This document shows positions 1-6,048 of a DNA stretch of 6,048 nucleotides, in pieces; position 1 is the first letter of the stretch, and the number at the start of each line of letters is the position of its first letter. Where the stretch lies: contig JAJRAG010000030.1 of the NCBI GenBank assembly GCA_028682925.1, positions 1 to 6,048 on the forward strand, given 5' to 3'. The DNA comes from Methanomassiliicoccales archaeon (lineage in GTDB: Archaea; Thermoplasmatota; Thermoplasmata; Methanomassiliicoccales; JACIVX01). Under the pieces are notes generated by a model. That model searched no databases. It was not told the DNA's origin and saw only the letters and a program-made list of their open reading frames with translations. Position numbers and translations under genes: made by a program.

Positions 1-2
1 AT

Positions 3-1613
3 GATGACCTGCATGTGGCTCGTCCCGTTTCGCCGATGTATGCTGATTTCTGTGCTTGGTGGGATGCTGACCTGCCGATGGCTAGGTGCTGCGAGTACAT
101 GTACAGGCGGTTCTGGGCGCCGTTCGGGAAGGCGTGGCCGGGTAAGGTTGTGAACGGTTACGTCTTCACGGCTGTGATGCCGAGAGATGTTGAGGAGGCC
201 AAGAGAGCTGGACCGTATTACAATATGATCATGCCGGTCTATGCGGCGGGGTTTCTTCAGCATTGGAAGAATAGGTATGTGCCTGAGGTGGAGGGTAACC
301 TAAGGTATCTGGATAGGTTTCCGTATGGCAAGGCGTCGTTGGCGGAGCTGCTCTTCCTGCTTGAAGAGGCATACGATGTTTTCGAGAGGCATTGGAAGCT
401 TCACTGGATCCTCAACCTCGCGCAACTTCAATCGTTTCTACAATTCCGAGCAGTGTACCAAGAGGTCTTCGGAAAGGTCGACGAAGACGAGATAGGGAGG
501 ATCTTGCTGTCGATCAAGGACAAGAATTGGGAATCGATCAAGGGTTTATGGAAGCTGAAGGAGCGTGTGAAAGCGAATCGTGCGCTTCGTAGGGTCTTCG
601 AGGAGCCGAAGAATAAGACCGGAGAAGCTACTCTGAAGGATCTTGAGGGGTCGGCTGCAGGGAAGACGCTTCTCAAGGACCTGGGAAGGTACTTGGATGT
701 CTATGGGCATAAGTCGATATTTGCTCATGAGCTGATCTACCCGACCTGGCGTGAGTATCCTGTTCCTCCTATCGAGTTGATTCGAACGTACGTGGCTATG
801 GATTACAACTATCCGAAGGATGTCAAGAGAGTCAAAGATGGTAGAGACAGGGCTGTCAAGGATATGCTCGCGAGGGTGCAGAAGGCTCAGGACAAGAGGA
901 AGCTTGGGGAGGCTGTGGATCTCGCGTTGAGGATGGCGCCGCTTACTCCTGATCATCACTTCTACTTTGACCAGGGGACCCACGCGCGGTTGAGGCGGGT
1001 CTTCCAGGAGATTGGAAGACGCCTGGTGGGGTTGGGGGTCATCAAGGATCCGGAGGACATATTCTACCTAGAATACAACGAGATGAGAGAGATTGCCGCA
1101 AATCCGAAGGCCTTCGACGCCAAAGCAAAGGTATCCGCGCGGAGAAAGCAGCATGAGGATGCCTTCAAGTTGACGCCGGTGGATTGGGTCGGCACGGCAA
1201 CCCAGTCAGCTGTCTACGAGGAGCCCTACAAGGTTCTATGGGGATTTCCGGAGAAGCTTGACAGGAGGAAGAAGGCGGTTCGAGGAGCTAAGGAGCTTAA
1301 GGGTTTGGGAGGTTCACCAGGCGTGGTTCAAGGAACAGCCAGGGTGGTCAGGTCCCCGGACGAATTCGACAGAGTTCAGCCCGGAGAGATTATGGTCTGC
1401 AGGTTGACGAACCCTGCTTGGATAAACGTGTTCCCGAAGATCAAAGCACTAGTGACGGACGCAGGAGGCATACTCGCCCACCCGGCCATCGTATCACGGG
1501 AATTCGGCATACCATGTGTGGTCGGAACCAGCATCGCCACAGAAGTAATCAAGACCGGCGACATAATCAAAGTAGACGGAACCAGAGGCATAGTCGAGCT
1601 ACTCGGAAAGTAA
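3..1613 (+). CDS. PEP-utilising enzyme with C-terminal phosphohistidine mobile domain, 5'-partial
   Basis: The frame is open from base 3 to the TAA at 1611-1613. The first possible start inside the window is GTG at 15 (532 residues), but the codons before it read D-D-L-H without a stop, and no SD is visible, so the real start is probably upstream. Numbering from the GTG: residues 1-300 are a largely helical region rich in aromatic and charged residues; residues 310-355 (DHHFYFDQ..., then GRRLVGLGVIKDPEDIFYL) match the pattern that precedes the swivelling domain in PEP synthase and rifampicin phosphotransferase relatives. Residues about 435-530 form the PEP-utiliser mobile domain, with GGSPGVVQGTARVV, then TDAGGILAHPAIVSREFGIP. 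His489 (codon 1479-1481) is the predicted phospho-acceptor. Family members pass phosphate from ATP or PEP through this histidine to pyruvate, phenol or another acceptor. No ATP-grasp domain is visible, so it resembles the alpha subunit of phenylphosphate synthase, whose ATP-binding part is a separate protein. The acceptor substrate is unknown. Family assignment is firm; specific function is not. Confidence 0.88.
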   Translation, partial: DDLHVARPVSPMYADFCAWWDADLPMARCCEYMYRRFWAPFGKAWPGKVVNGYVFTAVMPRDVEEAKRAGPYYNMIMPVYAAGFLQHWKNRYVPEVEGNLRYLDRFPYGKASLAELLFLLEEAYDVFERHWKLHWILNLAQLQSFLQFRAVYQEVFGKVDEDEIGRILLSIKDKNWESIKGLWKLKERVKANRALRRVFEEPKNKTGEATLKDLEGSAAGKTLLKDLGRYLDVYGHKSIFAHELIYPTWREYPVPPIELIRTYVAMDYNYPKDVKRVKDGRDRAVKDMLARVQKAQDKRKLGEAVDLALRMAPLTPDHHFYFDQGTHARLRRVFQEIGRRLVGLGVIKDPEDIFYLEYNEMREIAANPKAFDAKAKVSARRKQHEDAFKLTPVDWVGTATQSAVYEEPYKVLWGFPEKLDRRKKAVRGAKELKGLGGSPGVVQGTARVVRSPDEFDRVQPGEIMVCRLTNPAWINVFPKIKALVTDAGGILAHPAIVSREFGIPCVVGTSIATEVIKTGDIIKVDGTRGIVELLGK

Positions 1614-1622
1614 CCGCCGTGT

Positions 1623-1643
1623 GAGGACTCCGAGAGAGTCCTC
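1623..1643 (+). terminator. Hairpin just after the PEP-utiliser gene
   Basis: GAGGACTC (1623-1630) and GAGTCCTC (1636-1643) form a perfect 8-bp stem with the 5-base loop CGAGA, starting 9 bases after the stop codon. Only TT follows the stem and there is no U-tract, so it is not a classical bacterial intrinsic terminator. It could mark the transcript 3' end, block exonucleases or help termination. The position right after a stop codon supports such a role; the mechanism is inferred. Confidence 0.45.
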
Positions 1644-1981
1644 TTCAGACCCAGACACTCAGCAGCGCACTTAGCGAGCTGATATTCAATTCCTTCGAGA
1701 TTGTAGAGAAATCTATTGCGACTTGAGAAGTGACTTCGCGTAATCGCATGAGTTGCGGATCTTAGGAAATCCCACGACACGACAAATGCTCCTAGGTGAG
1801 CGGTGGCTACCTGACCAGCGAAGCAAAACATTCGCGACTTGAACGAGTGTCAAATGTGCCCCTGAAGAAAAACTCCACGTATTTTATTACATCACTCACC
1901 GTATTACCGCTCTGGTCTCCATCAGTGACAGAGGAACTGCTAACTCACAGTGTCACGAAGCATATTGGGAGTGAACTTTCT
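1644..1981. other. Gene-poor spacer before the small plus-strand gene
   Basis: No convincing gene, tRNA or repeat array was found here. A plus-strand frame opens at GTG 1796, directly after an in-frame TAG (1793-1795), but its first 62 codons read like chance sequence and have no SD before them. A short palindrome, GAAGT-G-ACTTC, lies at 1727-1737. An AT-rich patch, TATTTTATTA (1880-1889), preceded by GAAAAA (1866-1871), could be an archaeal TATA box for the gene starting at 1982, though the spacing to a TFB-recognition element is not ideal. The stretch probably holds that gene's promoter and leader. Confidence 0.4.
1964..1981 (+). promoter_or_regulatory. Probable Shine-Dalgarno site that decides the start at 1982
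   Basis: The sequence TTGGGAGTGA precedes ATG 1982, with GGAG ending about 10 bases before the start codon. GGGAGTGA differs little from the consensus GGAGGTGA. The longer frame's GTG at 1796 has nothing comparable before it, so this site favours the shorter 147-residue protein. Confidence 0.4.
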
Positions 1982-2425
1982 ATGGGGACGAACGGAGGAG
2001 GAGGCCTTTGCCCTGAGACAGTCGACGGAAGAAACGACGTCTGCTACCATGCTTGGGCCTCGCATCCTACAATTTCTAGTCAAGTCTTTGAGTATCAAGT
2101 CAAGGTCACAGGTACCCTCACGAGCATAACTCTAAGGGAAAGATATGAAAAATCTCGTCCGATCGCTCTATCACGCATCGCGATGAAGAGAGAATCCGAC
2201 GGCGCGATAATCAAGGAGTTCGACTTTCAACCGGCCACGACGTCGTGGAACGATAGAGTATTGAAAGCCGACCTCGAGCTCAATGATGAATTGGTAAGGA
2301 TTCAGCTCAGGCTATGCGCCTTTGAATGCTACCCTTTCGGCGGGGATTACACGTCCTACCTTCACGTAGCAATGGTGAGGCTTCAAGGAGATGAGACAAC
2401 CGTTTTTGAACGTCTGCCCCTCTAG
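1982..2425 (+). CDS. Hypothetical protein, 147 residues, likely beta-rich
   Basis: I do not recognise this protein. With the ATG at 1982 it has 147 residues; the same frame extends back to GTG 1796 (209 residues), but the extra N-terminal part looks unlike protein and lacks an SD. A Gly-rich start (GTNGGGG) is followed by alternating hydrophobic and polar stretches such as VFEYQVKVTG, LVRIQLRLCAFEC and YLHVAMVRLQ, the pattern expected of a beta-sandwich. Four cysteines sit at residues 10, 21, 112 and 116. There is no signal peptide or membrane segment in the 147-residue form, so it is probably cytoplasmic. It stands alone, 368 bases after the PEP-utiliser gene, and converges with the transporter operon, so context gives no functional hint. 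It could be a genuine lineage-specific gene or the remnant of a larger beta-domain protein. Coding status is moderately supported by the second half; the start is uncertain. Confidence 0.5.
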   Translation: MGTNGGGGLCPETVDGRNDVCYHAWASHPTISSQVFEYQVKVTGTLTSITLRERYEKSRPIALSRIAMKRESDGAIIKEFDFQPATTSWNDRVLKADLELNDELVRIQLRLCAFECYPFGGDYTSYLHVAMVRLQGDETTVFERLPL

Positions 2426-2485
2426 GCTCGTCGTTATCGTGTCTATCCTGGCTTCGGCACATCAGCCCTTGTGATTCTCTTTGTG

Positions 2486-2498
2486 CTGCAAAAAGCAG
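2486..2498 (-). terminator. Possible weak terminator between the convergent genes
   Basis: The palindrome CTGC-AAAAA-GCAG lies 15 bases past the stop codon of the minus-strand operon. Read on the minus strand it contains a run of five T in the loop between 4-bp arms. Oligo-T tracts promote termination in archaea, so it could end the importer transcript. The stem is short and the T-run is modest, so this is tentative. Confidence 0.25.
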
Positions 2499-2513
2499 TG
2501 GCGTGATTGAGGG

Positions 2514-3602
2514 CTAGAGAATTGCTTCTTCTGTCTTCTTATCGAAGAGATAGATTCTGTTTGGATCAAACTCTACCGAGACGTGGTCGCCATATTTTGC
2601 TTCGAAGCCAGGTGGAGCAAACGCTTTGATCAATCCTCCATCCACGCCTAGATGAAGAATCATTTCGCCGCCTAAAGGCTCCACCACATATACAACGACC
2701 TCGCACGTGCTATTGGGTCCACGTTGTCTCGTGACCTTGATATGTTCCGGCCTGATGCCCAAGATCAGCTCCGGGCCTGTTGCGCGTTCCAGCGCCTTGT
2801 GGAACCTTGTAATGTCTATCTGGAACGATCCAACGTCGAGCAAGGTTCTTCCGTCCGACTGCCTACACGACCCTTCCATGAAATTCATCGCGGGCGATCC
2901 TAAAAGGCCCGCAACGAACTGATTCTTGGGCTTGTTGTACAACACCTCGGGAACATCAACCTGCTGTAGCTGTCCCTCACTCAGTGTCGCCATTCTATCT
3001 CCCATGCTCATGGCTTCCAACTGGTCTGGGGTTGCGTAAATGAACGTCTGTCCCAACTCTCTTTGTAGACGTTTCAGCTCCACTCGCATTTCCAATCGCA
3101 GAAGAGCATCCAGGTTGCTCAAAGGCTCATCCATGAGAAACACTTGCGGCCGTCGAACCAGTGCTCGTCCTATTGCGACTCTCTGTTTCTCCCCTCCACT
3201 CAGATTCGCTATCGCTCTGTCGAGCAGATGTTCGATGCTGAGACTCTTAGCCACCTCCTGTACCCTATTCCTAAGTTCAGTCCTTGGCATCTTTCGTACT
3301 TTGAGCGGGAAAGCCATATTCTCAAAGACAGTCCTGTTCGGGTACAACGCTAGGTTCTGGAAGATCATGGCGACATCCCGATGAGATGCGTGGACATTAT
3401 TGACCAGCTTATTGTCTAGGTACACGTCCCCTTTGTCTTGCTTCTCAAGTCCCGCAATCAACCTCAAGAGCGTCGTCTTGCCAGCACCCGGATAACCCAG
3501 AATGCAGAAAAACTCCTGCTCGTTGATCTCAAGGGTTAGATCCCTTATTACGGTTTTTCCACCGAACGTCTTACTCAGGTTTTGCAGCGTGACCTTCACC
3601 AT
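2514..3602 (-). CDS. ABC importer ATPase 2, MalK/UgpC-like, H-loop histidine replaced by proline
   Basis: This 362-residue protein has the length and layout of MalK/UgpC ATPases: a nucleotide-binding domain (about 1-235) and a C-terminal TOBE/OB regulatory domain (about 236-362). Walker A is GYPGAGKTT (36-44), the Q-loop glutamine is Q82 in IFQNLALYP, the signature is an intact LSGGE (134-138), Walker B is VFLMDEP with D158 and E159, and the D-loop is SNLD (162-165). The switch position, normally T-H-D-Q, reads T-P-D-Q, so residue 192 is proline (codon 3027-3029). It is the last gene of the operon. The ATG is 19 bases after the upstream stop and has GAGGG 6 bases before it. It would sit on the inner face of the membrane, powering the two permeases together with the neighbouring ATPase. 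Lacking the switch histidine, its own Walker site is probably slow or inactive, while its signature serves the partner's ATP. Substrate unknown. Confidence 0.93.
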   Translation of the reverse strand: MVKVTLQNLSKTFGGKTVIRDLTLEINEQEFFCILGYPGAGKTTLLRLIAGLEKQDKGDVYLDNKLVNNVHASHRDVAMIFQNLALYPNRTVFENMAFPLKVRKMPRTELRNRVQEVAKSLSIEHLLDRAIANLSGGEKQRVAIGRALVRRPQVFLMDEPLSNLDALLRLEMRVELKRLQRELGQTFIYATPDQLEAMSMGDRMATLSEGQLQQVDVPEVLYNKPKNQFVAGLLGSPAMNFMEGSCRQSDGRTLLDVGSFQIDITRFHKALERATGPELILGIRPEHIKVTRQRGPNSTCEVVVYVVEPLGGEMILHLGVDGGLIKAFAPPGFEAKYGDHVSVEFDPNRIYLFDKKTEEAIL

Positions 3603-3608
3603 TACTAG

Positions 3609-3613
3609 CCCTC
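3609..3613 (-). promoter_or_regulatory. Shine-Dalgarno site of ATPase 2
   Basis: Minus-strand GAGGG stands 6 bases before the ATG at 3600-3602, within the 19-base gap after the previous stop codon. It supports this start and independent re-initiation within the operon. Confidence 0.7.
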
Positions 3614-3621
3614 AAGATTTG

Positions 3622-4710
3622 TTAGACAACAACGCTTCCAGTTTTCTTATCTATGATGTGGACCTTGGGCCTTTGGAACGCTATCCACTTCCTATCTCCG
3701 ATCGCTGCTCGAAATCCTCCGGCCGCCAATGCCTTGAACATCCTATTTCCTATCGGCATCGTAACAATGGTCTTCACTCCAATGGGCTCAACCATGTATA
3801 CTGAAGTTTCGATCGCTTCGTCCATTGAAGGCTGGTTCATGATTTTGACGTCCTCGGGTCGAATTGCCAGAATAAGCTCCGAACTCGTGGCTTGCGCTTT
3901 CACTATCTCATGAAATTCAGTAATATCGAGGCTGAAAACACCCGCGTCGAGGAACGCTTTGCCATCTTTCTCCGCGAAGCTACAGTCAATGAAGTTCATC
4001 GATGGAGATCCTATGAAATTCGCGACAAACTGGTTCTTCGGGTGATTATAGATGACGCTTGGTGTGTCATACTGTTGAAGCTCGCCCTTATTCATCACTG
4101 CAATTCTTTCGGACATGGTCATCGCTTCCAGTTGGTCATGTGTAACGTATACGACCGTCTGTTTGAGCTCCTTCTGCATTTTCTTGAGCTCAACCCGCAT
4201 CACCGCTCTTAGAGCGGCATCCAGATTACTTAGAGGTTCATCTAGGAGGAAGAGACTCGGTTTGACGATCATCGATCTTCCTATCGCGACTCTCTGCAAT
4301 TGATCTAGTCTCAGTCCGCCCGCTCTCTTGTCGAGCACATCTCCAATTCTGAGAAATTCCGCTACTTCTTTGATTCGCTTGTCGATCTCATTCTTGGGAG
4401 TCTTTCTTATCTTCAGCCCAAAGGCAAGGTTATCATGAACTGTCATATGATTGAAGACGGCATAGTTCTGGAAGACTAAGCCTATCTTTCTGTCTCGAGG
4501 GGGTAACTCATTCACCAGAACGTCATCTATGAAGATGCTCCCGCTCGTGGGATAGAGGAGGCCAGCAATCATGTTCAGCGTTGTAGATTTGCCGCATCCC
4601 GAAGGCCCGAGAAGTGAGACAAACTCGCCGGTCTCAACCTTCAGAGAAAGGTCTTTGACTGCGACCAGTTTGCCGAACTCTTTCCTTAGGTTCTCTATAT
4701 GTAGCCCCAC
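3622..4710 (-). CDS. ABC importer ATPase 1, MalK/UgpC-like, degenerate ABC signature
   Basis: This protein also has 362 residues and aligns with its downstream neighbour along the whole length, with a nucleotide-binding domain (about 1-235) and a TOBE/OB regulatory domain (about 236-362). Walker A is a textbook GPSGCGKST (35-43), the Q-loop is Q81 in VFQNYAVF, Walker B is LFLLDEP with D157 and E158, the D-loop is SNLD (161-164), and the H-loop is intact, THDQ with H191. The ABC signature, however, reads LRLDQ (133-137; bases 4300-4314) instead of LSGGQ, so the serine and both glycines that contact the partner's ATP gamma-phosphate are lost; the following QRVAIGR is normal. The gene starts at GTG 4708-4710, 4 bases after the MalG-like gene, with AAGGGG 7 bases upstream. 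It should bind and hydrolyse ATP using the signature of ATPase 2. As a homodimer it would lack any working signature, so a heterodimer is inferred. Confidence 0.93.
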   Translation of the reverse strand: MGLHIENLRKEFGKLVAVKDLSLKVETGEFVSLLGPSGCGKSTTLNMIAGLLYPTSGSIFIDDVLVNELPPRDRKIGLVFQNYAVFNHMTVHDNLAFGLKIRKTPKNEIDKRIKEVAEFLRIGDVLDKRAGGLRLDQLQRVAIGRSMIVKPSLFLLDEPLSNLDAALRAVMRVELKKMQKELKQTVVYVTHDQLEAMTMSERIAVMNKGELQQYDTPSVIYNHPKNQFVANFIGSPSMNFIDCSFAEKDGKAFLDAGVFSLDITEFHEIVKAQATSSELILAIRPEDVKIMNQPSMDEAIETSVYMVEPIGVKTIVTMPIGNRMFKALAAGGFRAAIGDRKWIAFQRPKVHIIDKKTGSVVV

Positions 4711-4714
4711 GGTT

Positions 4715-5608
4715 TTACCCCTTGATCGCCCCGAAGGTGAAGCCTCTCACAAGATACTTCTGGATAAGGATACCCAAGATCAGCGGTGGTATCACGGCGA
4801 CCATTCCCATCGCAGCCATCGGGCCATACAATTCACCGTGGCCGCTCGTGTATTCCGCCAATTTGAGGGGTATGGTCACAACGTTTCGCCCACCAAGTAA
4901 CAGCACTCCCATGAAGTCGCTCCAGTCTAGTATGAAAATGAACAGTCCTGTGACAGCGAGTCCTGCCTTGGCCAGCGGAAGCACCCCCTTGTAAAACGCT
5001 CCGAATAGAGAGCATCCATCTAAGATCGCTGCTTCGTCTATCTCTCTAGGTATCTCGTCAAAGAAGCTTTTCATCAGCCAGAGGACGAGGGGGACTGTCA
5101 GAGTTGCGTACAATATGATTATTCCCAGGTAGGTATCTATCAGCTTGAGGACTGCGTACATTATTACAACAGGAACTATTATCGCCACAGGCGGGAACAT
5201 TCTATACATCAGAGGAAACACCGGAGGGGGAGCCCCCTTCTGCCCGTACCTGGATAACACGTATGCAGATAATGTTCCAGCAAAGAGAGCGATAAGGGTC
5301 CCGAACGTGGAAAGAATCAGGCTGTCGAAGACGGGTTTCATGGAAGACCAAGCAAAGCTATAGAACGCTGTAGCCTCTTCTGGTCGGCGACCAATCGTAT
5401 ACTCATATGCCTGGCTGAATATGAATTGATAGTTGATCAGAACAGGTCTCGACGGGAACCACACAGAGGGAGTCGCAACCCATTCATTGGGTAGCTTTAT
5501 GGATGTCGAAAACATCCAGTATATCGGGAATATCGCGACGAGTGCAGAAAATATCACTGCAACGTACCGCATTAAGCTAACGAGAATTCCTCTTGTTCTT
5601 CTGTTCAT
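4715..5608 (-). CDS. Carbohydrate-type ABC transporter permease, MalG-like
   Basis: This 297-residue integral membrane protein has the usual length and six-segment topology of MalG/UgpE permeases. Hydrophobic segments lie at about residues 14-34, 95-118, 129-156, 160-181, 216-238 and 263-284. The cytoplasmic coupling loop carries the EAA motif: E192-A193-A194, G198 and L210-P211 (bases 4976-5035), where it should dock onto one ATPase. A positively charged N-terminus (MNRRTRG) fits a cytoplasmic start, and the C-terminus YLVRGFTFGAIKG is typical of the family. With the MalF-like subunit it forms the substrate pathway through the membrane. The ATG is 3 bases after the MalF-like stop codon and has AAGGTG 6 bases upstream (5615-5620), inside the end of that gene. 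The substrate cannot be told; sugars, oligosaccharides, glycerol or glycerol phosphates are all family substrates. Confidence 0.94.
   Translation of the reverse strand: MNRRTRGILVSLMRYVAVIFSALVAIFPIYWMFSTSIKLPNEWVATPSVWFPSRPVLINYQFIFSQAYEYTIGRRPEEATAFYSFAWSSMKPVFDSLILSTFGTLIALFAGTLSAYVLSRYGQKGAPPPVFPLMYRMFPPVAIIVPVVIMYAVLKLIDTYLGIIILYATLTVPLVLWLMKSFFDEIPREIDEAAILDGCSLFGAFYKGVLPLAKAGLAVTGLFIFILDWSDFMGVLLLGGRNVVTIPLKLAEYTSGHGELYGPMAAMGMVAVIPPLILGILIQKYLVRGFTFGAIKG
4718..4723 (-). promoter_or_regulatory. Shine-Dalgarno site of ATPase 1, inside the permease gene's last codons
   Basis: Minus-strand AAGGGG forms the last two sense codons of the MalG-like gene and stands 7 bases before the GTG start of ATPase 1. 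It decides the GTG start and suggests coupling of translation between the two genes. Confidence 0.7.
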
Positions 5609-5611
5609 CTG

Positions 5612-6048
5612 TCACACCTTCGGCTTAAGTGGTTTGATCGCCACAAAGCGAGTGAATAACGCCAAACAGACTAGCACGGTGATAGCCATTGCGGCAGTGT
5701 ACCCTAATCTCATATACTTGAACCCGATCTCGTAGAGATACAGTGACAAAGTCTGCGTTGAATAGCCTGGGCCGCCGTGAGTCATCAGGAAGACTCCGTC
5801 GAAGATCTTTACTGCGTCCATGACTCTTATGACCACTGCGACCAGAATAATCGGTAGCATCATGGGCAACATTATGTGCCGAAATGCTTGCAATTTTGAC
5901 GCGCCCAGAACGTACGCAGCATTGATTGGATCTTGAGGGAGAGCGAGCAAACCGGAGAGTAGTATCAAGAACATCAGCGACGTCCACTGCCAAACATCCA
6001 TCAATATCACGCTCATCAAAGCAGGCCAGGCGGAGGTGAGCCAACCGA
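5612..6048 (-). CDS. Carbohydrate-type ABC transporter permease, MalF-like, 5'-partial
   Basis: The reading frame is open to the window edge. Translation before the TTG at 6017-6019 (G-W-L-T-S-A-W-P-A) continues naturally into the family sequence, so that TTG is internal and about half of the protein is missing. Visible are a membrane segment around DVWQWTSLMFLILLSGLLA, the coupling loop (NAA, G, then IMLP; bases 5864-5923), a membrane segment after it, the family motif GGPGYSTQTLSLY, and a last membrane segment near the C-terminus, ending KPLKPKV. The EAA glutamate is replaced by asparagine (codon 5921-5923), and the aspartate usual before the motif glycine is leucine. It pairs with the MalG-like permease, 3 bases downstream. 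By family habit the missing upstream DNA should encode the rest of this protein and perhaps an extracellular substrate-binding protein. Confidence 0.92.
   Translation of the reverse strand, partial: GWLTSAWPALMSVILMDVWQWTSLMFLILLSGLLALPQDPINAAYVLGASKLQAFRHIMLPMMLPIILVAVVIRVMDAVKIFDGVFLMTHGGPGYSTQTLSLYLYEIGFKYMRLGYTAAMAITVLVCLALFTRFVAIKPLKPKV
5615..5620 (-). promoter_or_regulatory. Shine-Dalgarno site of the MalG-like permease
   Basis: Minus-strand AAGGTG lies in the last sense codons of the MalF-like gene, 6 bases before ATG 5606-5608. It confirms this start and fits the coupled, head-to-tail operon layout. Confidence 0.65.

Noticed and set aside
1376..1831. Minus-strand frame of 151 codons overlapping the end of the PEP-utiliser gene
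   Set aside because: More than half is antisense to the strongly conserved mobile domain, and the rest shows no family-like sequence or SD; treated as a shadow frame.
1718..1842. Repeated 9-mer GCGACTTGA at 1718-1726 and 1834-1842
   Set aside because: Only two short copies with poorly matching flanks; expected by chance and not part of an array.
1796..1981. N-terminal extension of the small hypothetical gene from GTG 1796
   Set aside because: It starts directly after a stop codon with no SD, its sequence is not protein-like, and ATG 1982 has a better ribosome binding site.
2514..4710. Tandem ATPase genes as a recent duplication or an assembly artefact
   Set aside because: Although equal in length and alignable throughout, the two differ at many positions, including distinct motif losses, so they are old, diverged paralogues.
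6017..6019. TTG as start codon of the MalF-like permease
   Set aside because: The frame is open upstream to the window edge, and a 135-residue protein would be about half the family length; the gene is simply cut by the window.
5625..6044. Second long minus-strand frame over the MalF-like gene
   Set aside because: The other frame matches the MalF family through its coupling motif and membrane segments; this one is rich in Arg, Ser and His and has no membrane pattern.

Overview
The window looks like ordinary chromosomal DNA from a prokaryote, most likely an archaeon of the Thermoproteota (Bathyarchaeia-like), though this is inference only. The grounds are: balanced base composition by eye, heavy use of AGG/AGA arginine codons, GTG starts beside ATG starts, clear Shine-Dalgarno (SD) sites inside tightly packed operon junctions, and a gene mix (stand-alone PEP-utilising enzyme, MalFGK-type importer) common in such genomes. 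A deep-branching bacterium is not excluded. No rRNA, tRNA, CRISPR array, insertion sequence or phage gene was seen.

Left part, plus strand (1-1613): the 3' portion of a gene for a PEP-utilising enzyme of the PEP synthase / phenylphosphate synthase alpha / rifampicin phosphotransferase superfamily. The frame is open to the window edge, so the true start probably lies upstream. It ends with the phosphohistidine swivelling domain, and an 8-bp hairpin follows the stop codon.

Middle (1614-2513): a gene-poor stretch, then a small plus-strand gene of unknown function (best start 1982, stop 2425). It converges on the operon that enters from the right; 88 bases separate the two stop codons.

Right part, minus strand (6048 down to 2514): a compact importer operon read right to left. 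It encodes a MalF-like permease (5' end outside the window), a MalG-like permease and two different MalK/UgpC-like ATPases of 362 residues each. Junctions are 3, 4 and 19 bases, and each downstream gene has an SD sequence at or in the end of the gene before it. A substrate-binding protein gene is expected upstream, beyond base 6048. The substrate cannot be read from the sequence; a polyol, sugar or glycerol derivative is plausible.

The most interesting observation is that the two ATPases carry complementary defects. The first (3622-4710) has intact Walker A, Walker B and H-loop but a destroyed ABC signature (LRLDQ in place of LSGGQ). The second (2514-3602) has an intact signature (LSGGE) but proline in place of the H-loop histidine. 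In a head-to-tail heterodimer this gives one fully consensus ATP site and one doubly degenerate site, so the transporter is probably an obligate, asymmetric heterodimer rather than a MalK2-type homodimer. The MalF-like subunit has also lost the glutamate of its EAA coupling motif, while the MalG-like subunit keeps it.
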